A stretch of DNA of 64,000 bases from Providencia rettgeri (GTDB lineage: Bacteria > Pseudomonadota > Gammaproteobacteria > Enterobacterales > Enterobacteriaceae): the NCBI GenBank assembly GCA_900455085.1, contig UGTZ01000001.1:2076501-2140500 (forward strand), in the 5' to 3' direction. The position numbers were made by a program, and so were the translations under genes. Shown here one piece after another: positions 16,749 through 26,556 of this stretch; the stretch's first letter is position 1; each line of letters opens with the position of its first letter. The notes beneath the pieces are model-generated. The model made no database searches, was not told the origin of the DNA, and saw only the letters and a program-made list of their open reading frames with translations.

Positions 16749-18134
16749 TTAGCCTGCAATTTGCTCTGCTGGCTGAGCTTGATGAGGTGCTCGGGTGGTT
16801 GTTCCTGCTAGGTTACGGATCAACAAACCAAAATTGACATCAACATCTTCAGGGATTGGCAGATAAACCACATGGCCGTTGCCTGGTGCAACATCAATCG
16901 TTTCACCTTTGCGGTTTGTTAAGGCGTCTAAGGTAAAGACAATATTACCCGCAGGTGTCATCATCTCTAAGCTATCTCCAACGCTAAATTTATTTTTTAC
17001 ATCAACCTCTGCCATACCATTGACACGTTTGCCGGTAAATTCACCCACAAATTGCTGAGTTTCAGAAACAGAGTAGCCATATTCATAGGTTTGATAGGCA
17101 TCGTGGGTGTGGCGACGTAAGAAGCCTTCAGTATAACCACGGTGCGCTAATCCTTCTAAAGTGGAGAGTAACGTTGGGTCAAAGGGTTTTCCAGCGACAG
17201 CATCGTCAATTGCACGTCTATAGACTTGCGCAGTACGAGCACAGTAATAAAACGATTTTGTACGGCCTTCAATTTTTAATGAGTGAACACCCATTTTTGT
17301 TAAATTTTCTACGTGCTCGATTGCGCGTAAATCCTTTGAGTTCATGATATAAGTGCCATGTTCATCTTCAAAGGCGGTCATATACTCGCCAGGTCGTTTG
17401 GCTTCTTCTATCATAAAGACTTTATCTGTTGGCGCACCCGCACCTAAGGTTGGCGTCACATTTTGTACTGGGATGGGCTCATGAATATGGACAATGTTAC
17501 CCACATCGTCTTCTTTACCTTCTTGTACGTTATATTCCCAGCGGCAAGCATTAGTGCAAGTCCCTTGATTAGGGTCGCGTTTATTAATATAACCGGAAAG
17601 TAAACAACGGCCGGAATAGGCCATGCAAAGGGCACCATGGACAAAAACTTCAAGCTCAATTTCCGGTACTTGTTGGCGAATTTCAGCAATTTCGTCGAGG
17701 GATAATTCGCGCGATAAGATCACGCGTGTTAAGCCCATTTGTTTCCAGAACTTCACCGATGCCCAGTTAACCGCATTGGCCTGCACAGATAAATGAATAT
17801 CCATCTCAGGAAACGCTTCACGAACCATCATAATAAGGCCAGGATCAGACATAATCAGTGCATCTGGTCCCATTTCAATGACGGGGGTTAAATCACGAAT
17901 AAAGGTTTTTAATTTCGCATTATGAGGGGCAATATTCACGACCACATAAAACTTTTTACCCAGCTCATGGGCTTCTTGAATGCCTTTGGCTAAGTTTTCG
18001 TGATTAAATTCGTTATTTCGTACGCGTAAGCTGTAACGAGGCTGGCCTGCATAAACGGCGTCTGCGCCATACGCAAAAGCGTAGCGCATATTTTTCAACG
18101 AACCGGCAGGGGATAAAAGCTCTGGTGTAAACAT
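16749..18134 (-). CDS. trhP: tRNA hydroxylation protein TrhP (YegQ, U32 family)
   Basis: This 461-residue cytoplasmic protein of the peptidase U32 family takes part in prephenate-dependent formation of 5-hydroxyuridine at the tRNA wobble base. Family stretches are ELLSPAGSLKNMRYAFAYGA at the N-terminus, the iron-sulfur-type cysteine set HGALCMAYSGRCLLSGYINK...GTCTNACRWEY around residues 168-200, and DLRAIEHVENLTKMGVHSLK with IEGRTKS. E. coli YegQ is 453 residues. It stands beside the baeSR operon as in E. coli. Confidence 0.93.
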   Translation of the reverse strand: MFTPELLSPAGSLKNMRYAFAYGADAVYAGQPRYSLRVRNNEFNHENLAKGIQEAHELGKKFYVVVNIAPHNAKLKTFIRDLTPVIEMGPDALIMSDPGLIMMVREAFPEMDIHLSVQANAVNWASVKFWKQMGLTRVILSRELSLDEIAEIRQQVPEIELEVFVHGALCMAYSGRCLLSGYINKRDPNQGTCTNACRWEYNVQEGKEDDVGNIVHIHEPIPVQNVTPTLGAGAPTDKVFMIEEAKRPGEYMTAFEDEHGTYIMNSKDLRAIEHVENLTKMGVHSLKIEGRTKSFYYCARTAQVYRRAIDDAVAGKPFDPTLLSTLEGLAHRGYTEGFLRRHTHDAYQTYEYGYSVSETQQFVGEFTGKRVNGMAEVDVKNKFSVGDSLEMMTPAGNIVFTLDALTNRKGETIDVAPGNGHVVYLPIPEDVDVNFGLLIRNLAGTTTRAPHQAQPAEQIAG

Positions 18135-18262
18135 GGTTATTCTCTATCTGATGTCAAGTCAGCACTCATTCATATGAGAGAGTGTTTTTAAGGGATGGGG
18201 ATTTTACTCCTATTTGCTTAAAAAACCAAATATCCCACAAGAATAGTATGTCTATTGATTAC

Positions 18263-18958
18263 TTAGCATTCATCCCAACGGTAGCCAAGGCCATAGATTG
18301 AACGAATAAAAGTTTTTTCGTTATCGAGGGACTCTAATTTACGGCGTAAATTTTTGACGTGGCTATCAATTGTGCGGTCTGTTACCACGCGGTGGTCGTC
18401 ATACAAGATATCCAGTAACTGGTCGCGAGAAAATACCATACCTGCATTATCAGACATAAATTTAAGCAACCGAAACTCAGCAGGTGTGAGTTCAAGTAGC
18501 TGAGAGCCATAGCGTACTTGGAAGGCATTTTCATCGATAATAAGTTTGGTTTGATTATTGCTAGTCGTTATGTTTGGTTGGCAACGACGTAAAATCGTTT
18601 TGACTCGAGCCACAACTTCTCGTGGGCTAAATGGTTTACAAATATAGTCATCAGCGCCGATTTCTAACCCTAACAAACGATCAATCTCTTCAGTTTTTGC
18701 CGTCACCATAATAATGGGAACATCACTGAATTTTCGCAGTTCACGACACACTGAAATACCGTCCAGACCCGGTAACATTAAATCTAATAAAATGAGCGCA
18801 GGTTGGTGTTGTTTCACATACTCAATGACTTCGTCGCCACGTGCAATTAACGCAGGTTGGTAGTTTGCAGCTTGTAAGTAATCAAACAGCAGTTGGCCTA
18901 GTTTGGGTTCATCCTCCACAACCAAAATAGGGGTATTGCTCTGTTCAGCCATGATCAT
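18263..18958 (-). CDS. baeR: Envelope-stress response regulator BaeR
   Basis: This 231-residue OmpR-type regulator activates mdtABC and other envelope genes on signals such as indole, metals and bile. Receiver motifs are VVEDEPKLGQLL, LILLDLMLPG (phosphorylated Asp in the centre) and VTAKTEEIDRLLGLEIGADD with the conserved Lys in CKPF. The C-terminal winged helix has LTPAEFRLLKFM and RTIDSHVKNLRRKLESLD. The first ATG overlaps the baeS stop as ATGA; a second ATG two codons on has the better-spaced AAGGG site and may be the real start. Confidence 0.94.
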   Translation of the reverse strand: MIMAEQSNTPILVVEDEPKLGQLLFDYLQAANYQPALIARGDEVIEYVKQHQPALILLDLMLPGLDGISVCRELRKFSDVPIIMVTAKTEEIDRLLGLEIGADDYICKPFSPREVVARVKTILRRCQPNITTSNNQTKLIIDENAFQVRYGSQLLELTPAEFRLLKFMSDNAGMVFSRDQLLDILYDDHRVVTDRTIDSHVKNLRRKLESLDNEKTFIRSIYGLGYRWDEC

Positions 18959-20343
18959 AACCCTTTATCTTTTAATTGAATCGGCAAATTGATGGTAATT
19001 TTGACACCTCCTAATGATGACGGTGCTGCAGAAATTGTACCATGATGAGCCTCAACAATATTATAGCAAATGGCCAGTCCTAAACCGGAACCACCACTGG
19101 CGCGATTACGTGAGCCTTCAGCGCGATAAAAACGCTCAAATAAATGTTGGCATTGCTCAGCTGTAAGCCCCGGGGCGCTATCTTGCCAAATTATACAGAG
19201 CTGGTCTTGGTCTTGTGTGATTTGGATGGCAATTTTACCTTGTGGATCCGTATAGCGTAAGCTGTTTTCCATTAAATTATAGAACAACTGGGTGATGCGA
19301 TCTGGGTCTGCAAACACGTAGCCTTCTGCAATAAATTTCCGTTCAACTGAAAGTTGTTGGTCTTCTAACCGCCAGCGGGCTTGGCCTATTGCCATTTCAA
19401 TTAAAGGGATAATATCGGTAAGTTGCATACGGTAGACCAATGAACCTCTATCCGATAATGAGAGCTGGTGGAGGTCATTAACTAGCTTAATTAAAGTTTG
19501 GGTTTCATTGAGTAGAGAATTGATTGTTTCGGGAGTGGCTTGCCGGACGCCATCTTGCACTGCTTCTAATTCGCCTCGCAGAACTGATAATGGTGTGCGG
19601 AGTTCATGGGAAATATCCGCCATATAGTCACGACGCATTTGTTCGTTTTTTTCGAGAGTCGAGGCCAGATGGTTAAAATCTTTAGCCAGTTGCCCTAGTT
19701 CATCGCGGCCAGATTCAGGAACTCGTGTGGCAAAGTCACCATTGGCGAGCCGGTTAGTGCCCTCGAGTAACCGCTTAATCGGTTTTAAAAAGCTACGAGC
19801 AAGGAACAATGTGGCAATCAGAGCCACAAACAAAGACAGCCCAGCGATGATCCAACTGGTATACATTTGCTTGGTATCAAAACGGCGGTCAAGGGCGCTG
19901 CTAATTCCTGTTTCATAACTGGCAACGAGCCAGCCGACGGTATCGCCATTGCTAGTAACAATAGGTTCACGAAGAACTTTACTCGGCAAGGGCGAGTCTT
20001 GCCCGAAAATGAGTCGGTCTTGCGTATCATAAACCCAAAAAATGGTTCGCCAGCGTTGGCGCATCGGGCCACGATGTTGTTGATGTTCTACAGAACGCAA
20101 AATGCGAAAGAAAATGCGATCATTGCCAATCAAAAACCGCCAATTGCCCATTTCTTCATATTGTTCCGCAAGGGCAGAAGAAACCAGCTCAACGCGTTGT
20201 TGATCATTTTCTTTAATATAATCAATAAAGCCGTGCTGGAAACTCATGCGTACGCCTTGGTGCATAATCAGCACTAACAACAAGCATGTCGCAAAAATAG
20301 CCAGAAAAAGCCGAGTACTCACGCTATTCAACCTAAGCTTCAT
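18955..20343 (-). CDS. baeS: Envelope-stress sensor kinase BaeS
   Basis: This 462-residue inner-membrane histidine kinase senses envelope stress and phosphorylates BaeR. It has two membrane helices (about 10-30 and 165-185) around a periplasmic sensor region that includes FIDYIKENDQQRVELVSSAL. They are followed by a HAMP domain (LARSFLKPIKRLLEGTNRLA), the H-box DISHELRTPLSVLRGELEA, the N-box NLMENSLRYTD and the G-box GGSGLGLAICYNIVEAHHG. I use the ATG at 20343 after GGAGG; it overlaps the end of mdtC by 11 bases. The operon order mdtA-B-C-baeS-baeR is as in E. coli but without mdtD. Confidence 0.94.
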   Translation of the reverse strand: MKLRLNSVSTRLFLAIFATCLLLVLIMHQGVRMSFQHGFIDYIKENDQQRVELVSSALAEQYEEMGNWRFLIGNDRIFFRILRSVEHQQHRGPMRQRWRTIFWVYDTQDRLIFGQDSPLPSKVLREPIVTSNGDTVGWLVASYETGISSALDRRFDTKQMYTSWIIAGLSLFVALIATLFLARSFLKPIKRLLEGTNRLANGDFATRVPESGRDELGQLAKDFNHLASTLEKNEQMRRDYMADISHELRTPLSVLRGELEAVQDGVRQATPETINSLLNETQTLIKLVNDLHQLSLSDRGSLVYRMQLTDIIPLIEMAIGQARWRLEDQQLSVERKFIAEGYVFADPDRITQLFYNLMENSLRYTDPQGKIAIQITQDQDQLCIIWQDSAPGLTAEQCQHLFERFYRAEGSRNRASGGSGLGLAICYNIVEAHHGTISAAPSSLGGVKITINLPIQLKDKGL

Positions 20344-23300
20344 GGGTATCCTCCGCAATTTGCTGCGTTACTGATTTCTTGCGCTGCCAACGTTGTCTCA
20401 AGCTATCAAAACTTAAATACACAACAGGGGTGGTAAATAAGGTTAGCAATTGGCTCATTATTAAGCCACCGACAATGGTGATCCCGAGAGGTTGACGGAG
20501 TTCTGCGCCATCACCACTACCCAACATTAACGGTAATGCACCAAAAATAGCCGCGAGTGTTGTCATCAAAATAGGGCGAAAACGTAATAAACTGGCACGA
20601 AAGATGGCTTCTCGGGCGGTTAAACCCGCCGTTCTCTGGGCTTGAATGGCAAAATCCACCATAATAATCGCGTTCTTCTTGACGATCCCAATTAATAGCA
20701 TGATGCCAATTAAGGCGATTAAACTAAATGGCGTATCAAATAATTCAAGAGCTAATAATGCCCCGACACCTGCAGAGGGTAGGGTTGATAAAATAGTCAG
20801 TGGGTGAATATAACTTTCATATAATATACCCAGAACCAAATAAACGGTCACAATGGCGGCTAAAATTAAAAACAATTGTGACTGTAAGGTTTCTTGGAAT
20901 ATTTGTGCCGTTCCTGCAAAAGTGCCTCTCACCGTCGATGGTACGCCAAGTGCAGTCATGGTTTTTTCAATTTCGACAATGGCATCATTTAAGGTATAGC
21001 CGTCCGCAACATTAAACGCGATAGTGGATGAAGCAGATAGCCCTTGGTGATTCACACTTAGCGGTGCATTTGCGGGTTGCCAACGTGCAAAATAAGACAG
21101 TGGGATAGCGTCTCCATCTTTGTTGATGACAAACATTTTGTCGAGAGCACTGACATCTTGCGTATATTCAGGAGCAACTTCCATCACGACTTTATATTGG
21201 TTCATCGCCTCATAAATAGTGGAAACTTGGCGTTGGCCAAATGCGTTGTTAAGCAGACTGTTAGCTTCACGGACATCGATACCTAGCTGGGCCATTAAGT
21301 CCCTATCGTAGGTGATCGCCATTTCCGCGCCTTTGTCTTCCTTATCCGAGTTCACATCTGTTAGCTGTGGCAATTCACCGAGTGCTTTACGAATAGCGGG
21401 TTCCCAGTCACGCAATGCTGAAAGTTCATCTGCAAGCAGGGTAAACTGGTAACTGGCATTGGCCTGTCGACCTCCCACACGAATATCTTGTACTGGCATC
21501 ATAAACAGGTTAGCCCCAGGCTCATTGGCTAATTTCATGCGTAACCGATTAATGACTTCAGCTGAACTTTCAGTACGTTCACCCAGTGGTTTTAATGAGA
21601 TATACATAAAACCGCTGTTTACTCGGCTACCGCCAGTAAAACCGGTGACATTATCCGTCGCTGGGTCGGCTTTAACTTGCTGCATAAAACGGGTCATTTT
21701 TTCTTTCATTGACTGAAATGAAATGCTTTGGTCTGCGCGCACAAAGCCCAGCACTCGGCCAGTATCTTGTTCAGGAAAGAAAGTTTTCGGAACAGTGATA
21801 TACAGGTAAACATTTAAGCCGATTGTGGCAAATAGCACCGCGAGAACACTCCGGCGATGTCCGAGCACCCAATTTAAAGCGACACCATAGCTTTCTTGCA
21901 AACGCAGTAACACACGTCCAAACACACGATGTTTGGCTTTGACGTTGCGAGGACGTTTCTTCAGTAAATAAGCACACATCATGGGGGTGAGCGTTAGCGA
22001 AATCACCAATGAAATACCGATAGCGGTTGCAAGGGTAATAGCAAATTCGCGAAATAAGCGCCCGACTAGCCCATCCATTAGCAATAGGGGAATAAAAACA
22101 GCCACTAAGGAAATGCTCATGGAAACGACAGTAAAGCCGACTTCATGCACGCCTTTAACCGCGGCAATAAACGGTTTTGTGCCATTTTCGATATGACGTG
22201 AGATATTTTCTAATACCACAATCGCATCATCGACCACAAAGCCAGTCGCAACCGTTAATGCCATCAATGACAAGTTATTTAAACTAAAGCCACATAAATA
22301 CATGGCCGTAAAAGTTCCAATCAATGAGACGGGGACGGCAACAGCAGGGATCAAAGTAGCGCGACCTGAACGTAAGAATAGCAACACCACGAGGATCACC
22401 AAGGCAACGGCAATCAGTAGGGCGCGCTCGACTTCCGCTAAAGACGCGCGGATGGTCGGTGTCCTATCTTGTGCTACTTTTAACTCAATGGCGGCGGGGA
22501 TCATATCATTGAATTCGGGTAATTCATCACGAATACGGTTAACCGTTTCAATGATATTGGCACCCGCTTCACGACGAATGACAATCAAAATAGCCGGTTT
22601 ACCGTCTGCCATACCTGCCGCACGCACGTTTTCAATGGAATCTTTAACATTGGCGACATCGCTGAGTTTAACGGCATTACCTTGGCTATAATGAACAATA
22701 ATGGGTCGATAATCTGCGGCTTTTTTTAGTTCATCATTGGTCTGTACCTGATAACGTTTTTCGTCATCATTGATATAGCCTTGCGGTTGGCGAACGTTAG
22801 CATTGCTGATGGCTGAGCGCACGGCATCAAGGGAAACCCCTTGGTTAAATAGGGCGGTTGGGTTGAGTTCAACGCGTACGGCAGGGAGCGAGCCTCCCCC
22901 CACAGAAACTTCGCTAACCCCTTCAATTTGGGCAATTCGTTGGGCTAAACGCGTCGAAGCAATATCATAAATTTCGCCAGTATTTAGGGTGTCTGAGGTC
23001 ATGGTCAAAATCATAATTGGCGCATCAGACGGGTTTGACTTGTAATAACGTGGACGGCTTGGCATACCGCTGGGTAGCAGGTTCTGTGCGGCATTAATTG
23101 CGGCTTGAACTTCGCGTGCAGCGTTATTAATGTCTTTGTCGAGATTGAACTCTAGTGTAATGGTGGTTCGCCCAAGCGCACTGCTTGAGGTCATTTCACT
23201 GATCCCAGCAATACTGCCTAAAGAGCGTTCAAGTGGCGTCGCAACGGAGGACGCCATAGTTTCGGGTGATGCCCCTGGAAGTGACGCTGTCACGTTAATC

Positions 23301-23434
23301 ACAGGGTAGTCCACTTGAGGCAACGGAGAAACGGGTAAAAACAGAAAGCTCAGGGCACCACACAAAGTAATCGCAACGCTGATAAGCGTCGTTGCTACCG
23401 GTCGGCTAATAAACAGAGCAAAAAAGCGCTTCAT
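20333..23434 (-). CDS. mdtC: RND efflux pump subunit MdtC
   Basis: This 1033-residue inner-membrane proton-driven pump works as a heteromultimer with MdtB and reaches the outer membrane through TolC. Seen are the N-terminal helix FFALFISRPVATTLISVAIT, the FLPVSPLPQVDYPVI stretch, twelve membrane segments, the helix-4 region VATGFVVDDAIVVLENISRH with the two adjacent proton-relay aspartates, and GIMLLIGIVKKNAIIMVDFA near the C-terminus. E. coli MdtC is about 1025 residues. It begins one base into the end of mdtB. Confidence 0.95.
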   Translation of the reverse strand: MKRFFALFISRPVATTLISVAITLCGALSFLFLPVSPLPQVDYPVINVTASLPGASPETMASSVATPLERSLGSIAGISEMTSSSALGRTTITLEFNLDKDINNAAREVQAAINAAQNLLPSGMPSRPRYYKSNPSDAPIMILTMTSDTLNTGEIYDIASTRLAQRIAQIEGVSEVSVGGGSLPAVRVELNPTALFNQGVSLDAVRSAISNANVRQPQGYINDDEKRYQVQTNDELKKAADYRPIIVHYSQGNAVKLSDVANVKDSIENVRAAGMADGKPAILIVIRREAGANIIETVNRIRDELPEFNDMIPAAIELKVAQDRTPTIRASLAEVERALLIAVALVILVVLLFLRSGRATLIPAVAVPVSLIGTFTAMYLCGFSLNNLSLMALTVATGFVVDDAIVVLENISRHIENGTKPFIAAVKGVHEVGFTVVSMSISLVAVFIPLLLMDGLVGRLFREFAITLATAIGISLVISLTLTPMMCAYLLKKRPRNVKAKHRVFGRVLLRLQESYGVALNWVLGHRRSVLAVLFATIGLNVYLYITVPKTFFPEQDTGRVLGFVRADQSISFQSMKEKMTRFMQQVKADPATDNVTGFTGGSRVNSGFMYISLKPLGERTESSAEVINRLRMKLANEPGANLFMMPVQDIRVGGRQANASYQFTLLADELSALRDWEPAIRKALGELPQLTDVNSDKEDKGAEMAITYDRDLMAQLGIDVREANSLLNNAFGQRQVSTIYEAMNQYKVVMEVAPEYTQDVSALDKMFVINKDGDAIPLSYFARWQPANAPLSVNHQGLSASSTIAFNVADGYTLNDAIVEIEKTMTALGVPSTVRGTFAGTAQIFQETLQSQLFLILAAIVTVYLVLGILYESYIHPLTILSTLPSAGVGALLALELFDTPFSLIALIGIMLLIGIVKKNAIIMVDFAIQAQRTAGLTAREAIFRASLLRFRPILMTTLAAIFGALPLMLGSGDGAELRQPLGITIVGGLIMSQLLTLFTTPVVYLSFDSLRQRWQRKKSVTQQIAEDTHEA

Positions 23435-26400
23435 TATGACACCTGTGCCTTCTTCGCTTGGCGACGGTCTTTAAAGTAATGAGAAAGACGGTCGAACAAT
23501 AAGTAAATAACCGGTGTGGTAAATAAAGTGAGGATTTGGCTCATAATTAAGCCACCAACCATACAAATCCCTAATGGTTGACGTAATTCTGCACCTACAC
23601 CAGTACTCAGCATCAATGGTAAAGCACCCAGCAAGGCTGCCATGGTGGTCATTAGAATTGGGCGAAAACGCAGCAAGCAAGCTTGATAGATGGCATCATA
23701 AGGGGACATTCCCTGTTCACGCTCCGCGGCAAGGGCAAAGTCAATCATCATAATGGCATTCTTTTTCACAATGCCAATTAGTAAGATGATGCCGATGACC
23801 GCGATGACATCAAGGTCTTTCCCTGCCATCATTAAAGCAAGTAATGCACCAACCCCGGCTGTCGGTAGGGTAGATAAAATCGTAATCGGGTGGATAAAAC
23901 TCTCATATAAAATGCCCAATACGATATACATCGCCACAATGGCAGCTGCAATTAACCAAATAGTACTGCTCAGTGCCGCTTCAAAGGCTAAAGTCGCTCC
24001 TTGGAATTGCGTTGTAATAGATTTTGGCATCGCAATTTGAGATTCGGCCAATTTCACTGCATTGACAGCTGACTCTAGAGAAGCGCCATCCGCTACATTA
24101 AACGAAAAAGTCACCGCGGGAAATTGGTCTAGGTGATTAATGGCTAATGGCCCATTACCTTCTTGAATGTTCACTAAAGTACTCAGTGGTACAATGGCAC
24201 CATCAGTCCCTTTTAGACGGATATCATTCAGCGCATCCATACCATCACGGGTTTGTGTGTCATGTTCTAATATCACACGATATTGATTTGACTGCGTATA
24301 GATAGTCGAAATCATTCGCTGCCCAAACGCATTATATAAGGCGTTATCAATAGCCGACATCGTGATACCAAAACGGCTTGCCGTATCACGATTAACATTC
24401 ACATAGGCAACTAACCCTTTATTTTGCCAATCACTACTGACATCGGTGAGTTCAGGTTGTTGTTCTAGGGCATCTAACAAGCGTGGAACCCAAGTGGTTA
24501 ATTCTTCTAATGAACCAGCCTGTAAAGTAAATTGATACTGTGTGCGCGCTACTTGCGTATCGATGGTGAGATCTTGCATGGGTTGCAGATAGAGATTCAC
24601 TCCAGCAATGTTATCAACGGATTGCTGGAGACGATCAATAATCGCCATCACTCTGTCTTCACGCTCATCAAGAGGCTTTAATGTAATTTGGAGACGCGCA
24701 TTGTTTAATGTCGGGTTGCTGCCATCAACACCCACATAGGTGGTGACATTGTCGACTGCAGGATCTGCTAATAATTTTGACGCGACTTCTTGCTGCTTTT
24801 GCGCCATGGCTGCAAATGAAATAGATTGGCGGCTTTCAATTGAGCCCTGAATAATTCCACTGTCTTGCAAAGGGAAAAACCCTTTTGGGATCCACAGATA
24901 CAGTAAAACAGTCAGCACCATGGTACCTAGCGCCACAGAAAGGGTTAACCATTGGTGGTTAAGAATACGTTTTAACCAAATTGCGTATCCAGCAACCATA
25001 CGGTCAAAGAAGCGCTCACACGCTAGTTCAAAACGGTTATGTTTATGCTGCGACTCCGGTTTTAATAAACGCGCACACATCATTGGCGTTAGCGTCAATG
25101 AGACGACAGCAGAGATCAAAATAGCCACGGCTAGGGTAATGGCAAACTCGCGGAATAACCGGCCGACAATATCCCCCATAAATAACAGTGGGATTAATAC
25201 TGCAACCAAGGAAAAGGTGAGGGAAATAATGGTAAATCCGATTTCACCAGCCCCTTTGAGTGCGGCGACCAGCGGCTTATCGCCTTGCTCCAAGTAGCGA
25301 GAAATATTTTCAATCACCACTATCGCATCATCGACCACAAAACCGGTGGCGATGGTTAAAGCCATTAGGGTGAGGTTATTGACAGAAAAACCACAGAAAT
25401 ACATCACTGCAAAGGTGCCAACAAGTGACAACGGTACGGCAATACCCGGTATTAAGGTGGCAATTCCATTGCGTAAAAATAAGTAAATCACCATCACTAC
25501 GAGGGCGATGGCTAGCATTAATTCAAATTGGACATCATTAACGGATGCACGAATGGTACTGGTTCTATCGGTTAAAATTTCGACATTAACCGATTTAGGT
25601 AAGCTTTCAATCAATTCGGGCAATAGCGTACGAATGGTATCAGTGGTTTCAATCACGTTAGCGCCGGGCTGTCGCTGAACATTGATCACAATCGCTTGCT
25701 CATTATTCGCCCATGCACCTAAATAGGCATTTTCAGCACCTTGTGCAATGGTTGCAATATCACCTAAACGTACCGGCGCACCATTTTGGAAGGCCACAAT
25801 AAGTTGACGATAGTCGTCAAGTGACTTCATTTGGTCGTTAGCAGACAGCGTTACCGCGCGCGTAGGGCCATCGAAACTCCCTTTTGCGGAGTTAACGTTC
25901 GCATTATTAATGGCAAGGCGAATTGTTTCGCTATCTAGCCCTTTAGCAGCCATGGCTTGTGGGTTGATATTCACACGAACAGCAGGACGTTGGCCGCCGG
26001 CTAACGTCACTAAGCCCACTCCATTTACTTGGGATATCTTCTGGGCAATTCGCGTTTCAATAATATCCTGTACTTGCGTTAACGGCATTGCATCAGAGGT
26101 GACCGCTAAGGTGAGTACAGGTGGATCAGCAGGGTTTACCTTATTATAAATTGGAGGATAGGGTAAATCCGAAGGTAGTAAGCTACTGGCAGAATTAATC
26201 GCTGCTTGAACTTCTTGTTCGGCAACCTCTAGAGGCAAGGTTAATTGGAACATCAGCGTGATAACGGATGCCCCTCCTGAACTTTGCGATGACATCTGTT
26301 TAAGCCCTGACATTTGACCGAACTGGGTTTCCAGTGGTGCTGTCACTGCCGAGGTCATCACATCAGGGCTGGCGCCTGGGTAAAGGGTAACAACTTGAAT

Positions 26401-26556
26401 CGTTGGGTAATCGACTTCAGGCAGGGCAGAAACAGGTAAGAAGCGATAACCGATGATCCCTGCGAGTAATATAGCCACCATGAATAATGTGGTTGCTACA
26501 GGGCGCAAAATAAATAAACGAGAAGGCCCACCGCCTTTTAACATTTCAGGCCGCAT
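23434..26556 (-). CDS. mdtB: RND efflux pump subunit MdtB
   Basis: This 1040-residue partner of MdtC matches E. coli MdtB in length. The N-terminus (GGGPSRLFILRPVATTLFMV) is MdtB-like. The proton-relay region TIATGFVVDDAIVVIENISR and the C-terminal GIILLIGIVKKNAIMMIDFA are present. Known MdtBC substrates in E. coli include novobiocin, bile salts and beta-lactams. Stop and start overlap the neighbours by one base (TGATG/TAATG type), so the three subunits are translated together. Confidence 0.95.
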   Translation of the reverse strand: MRPEMLKGGGPSRLFILRPVATTLFMVAILLAGIIGYRFLPVSALPEVDYPTIQVVTLYPGASPDVMTSAVTAPLETQFGQMSGLKQMSSQSSGGASVITLMFQLTLPLEVAEQEVQAAINSASSLLPSDLPYPPIYNKVNPADPPVLTLAVTSDAMPLTQVQDIIETRIAQKISQVNGVGLVTLAGGQRPAVRVNINPQAMAAKGLDSETIRLAINNANVNSAKGSFDGPTRAVTLSANDQMKSLDDYRQLIVAFQNGAPVRLGDIATIAQGAENAYLGAWANNEQAIVINVQRQPGANVIETTDTIRTLLPELIESLPKSVNVEILTDRTSTIRASVNDVQFELMLAIALVVMVIYLFLRNGIATLIPGIAVPLSLVGTFAVMYFCGFSVNNLTLMALTIATGFVVDDAIVVIENISRYLEQGDKPLVAALKGAGEIGFTIISLTFSLVAVLIPLLFMGDIVGRLFREFAITLAVAILISAVVSLTLTPMMCARLLKPESQHKHNRFELACERFFDRMVAGYAIWLKRILNHQWLTLSVALGTMVLTVLLYLWIPKGFFPLQDSGIIQGSIESRQSISFAAMAQKQQEVASKLLADPAVDNVTTYVGVDGSNPTLNNARLQITLKPLDEREDRVMAIIDRLQQSVDNIAGVNLYLQPMQDLTIDTQVARTQYQFTLQAGSLEELTTWVPRLLDALEQQPELTDVSSDWQNKGLVAYVNVNRDTASRFGITMSAIDNALYNAFGQRMISTIYTQSNQYRVILEHDTQTRDGMDALNDIRLKGTDGAIVPLSTLVNIQEGNGPLAINHLDQFPAVTFSFNVADGASLESAVNAVKLAESQIAMPKSITTQFQGATLAFEAALSSTIWLIAAAIVAMYIVLGILYESFIHPITILSTLPTAGVGALLALMMAGKDLDVIAVIGIILLIGIVKKNAIMMIDFALAAEREQGMSPYDAIYQACLLRFRPILMTTMAALLGALPLMLSTGVGAELRQPLGICMVGGLIMSQILTLFTTPVIYLLFDRLSHYFKDRRQAKKAQVS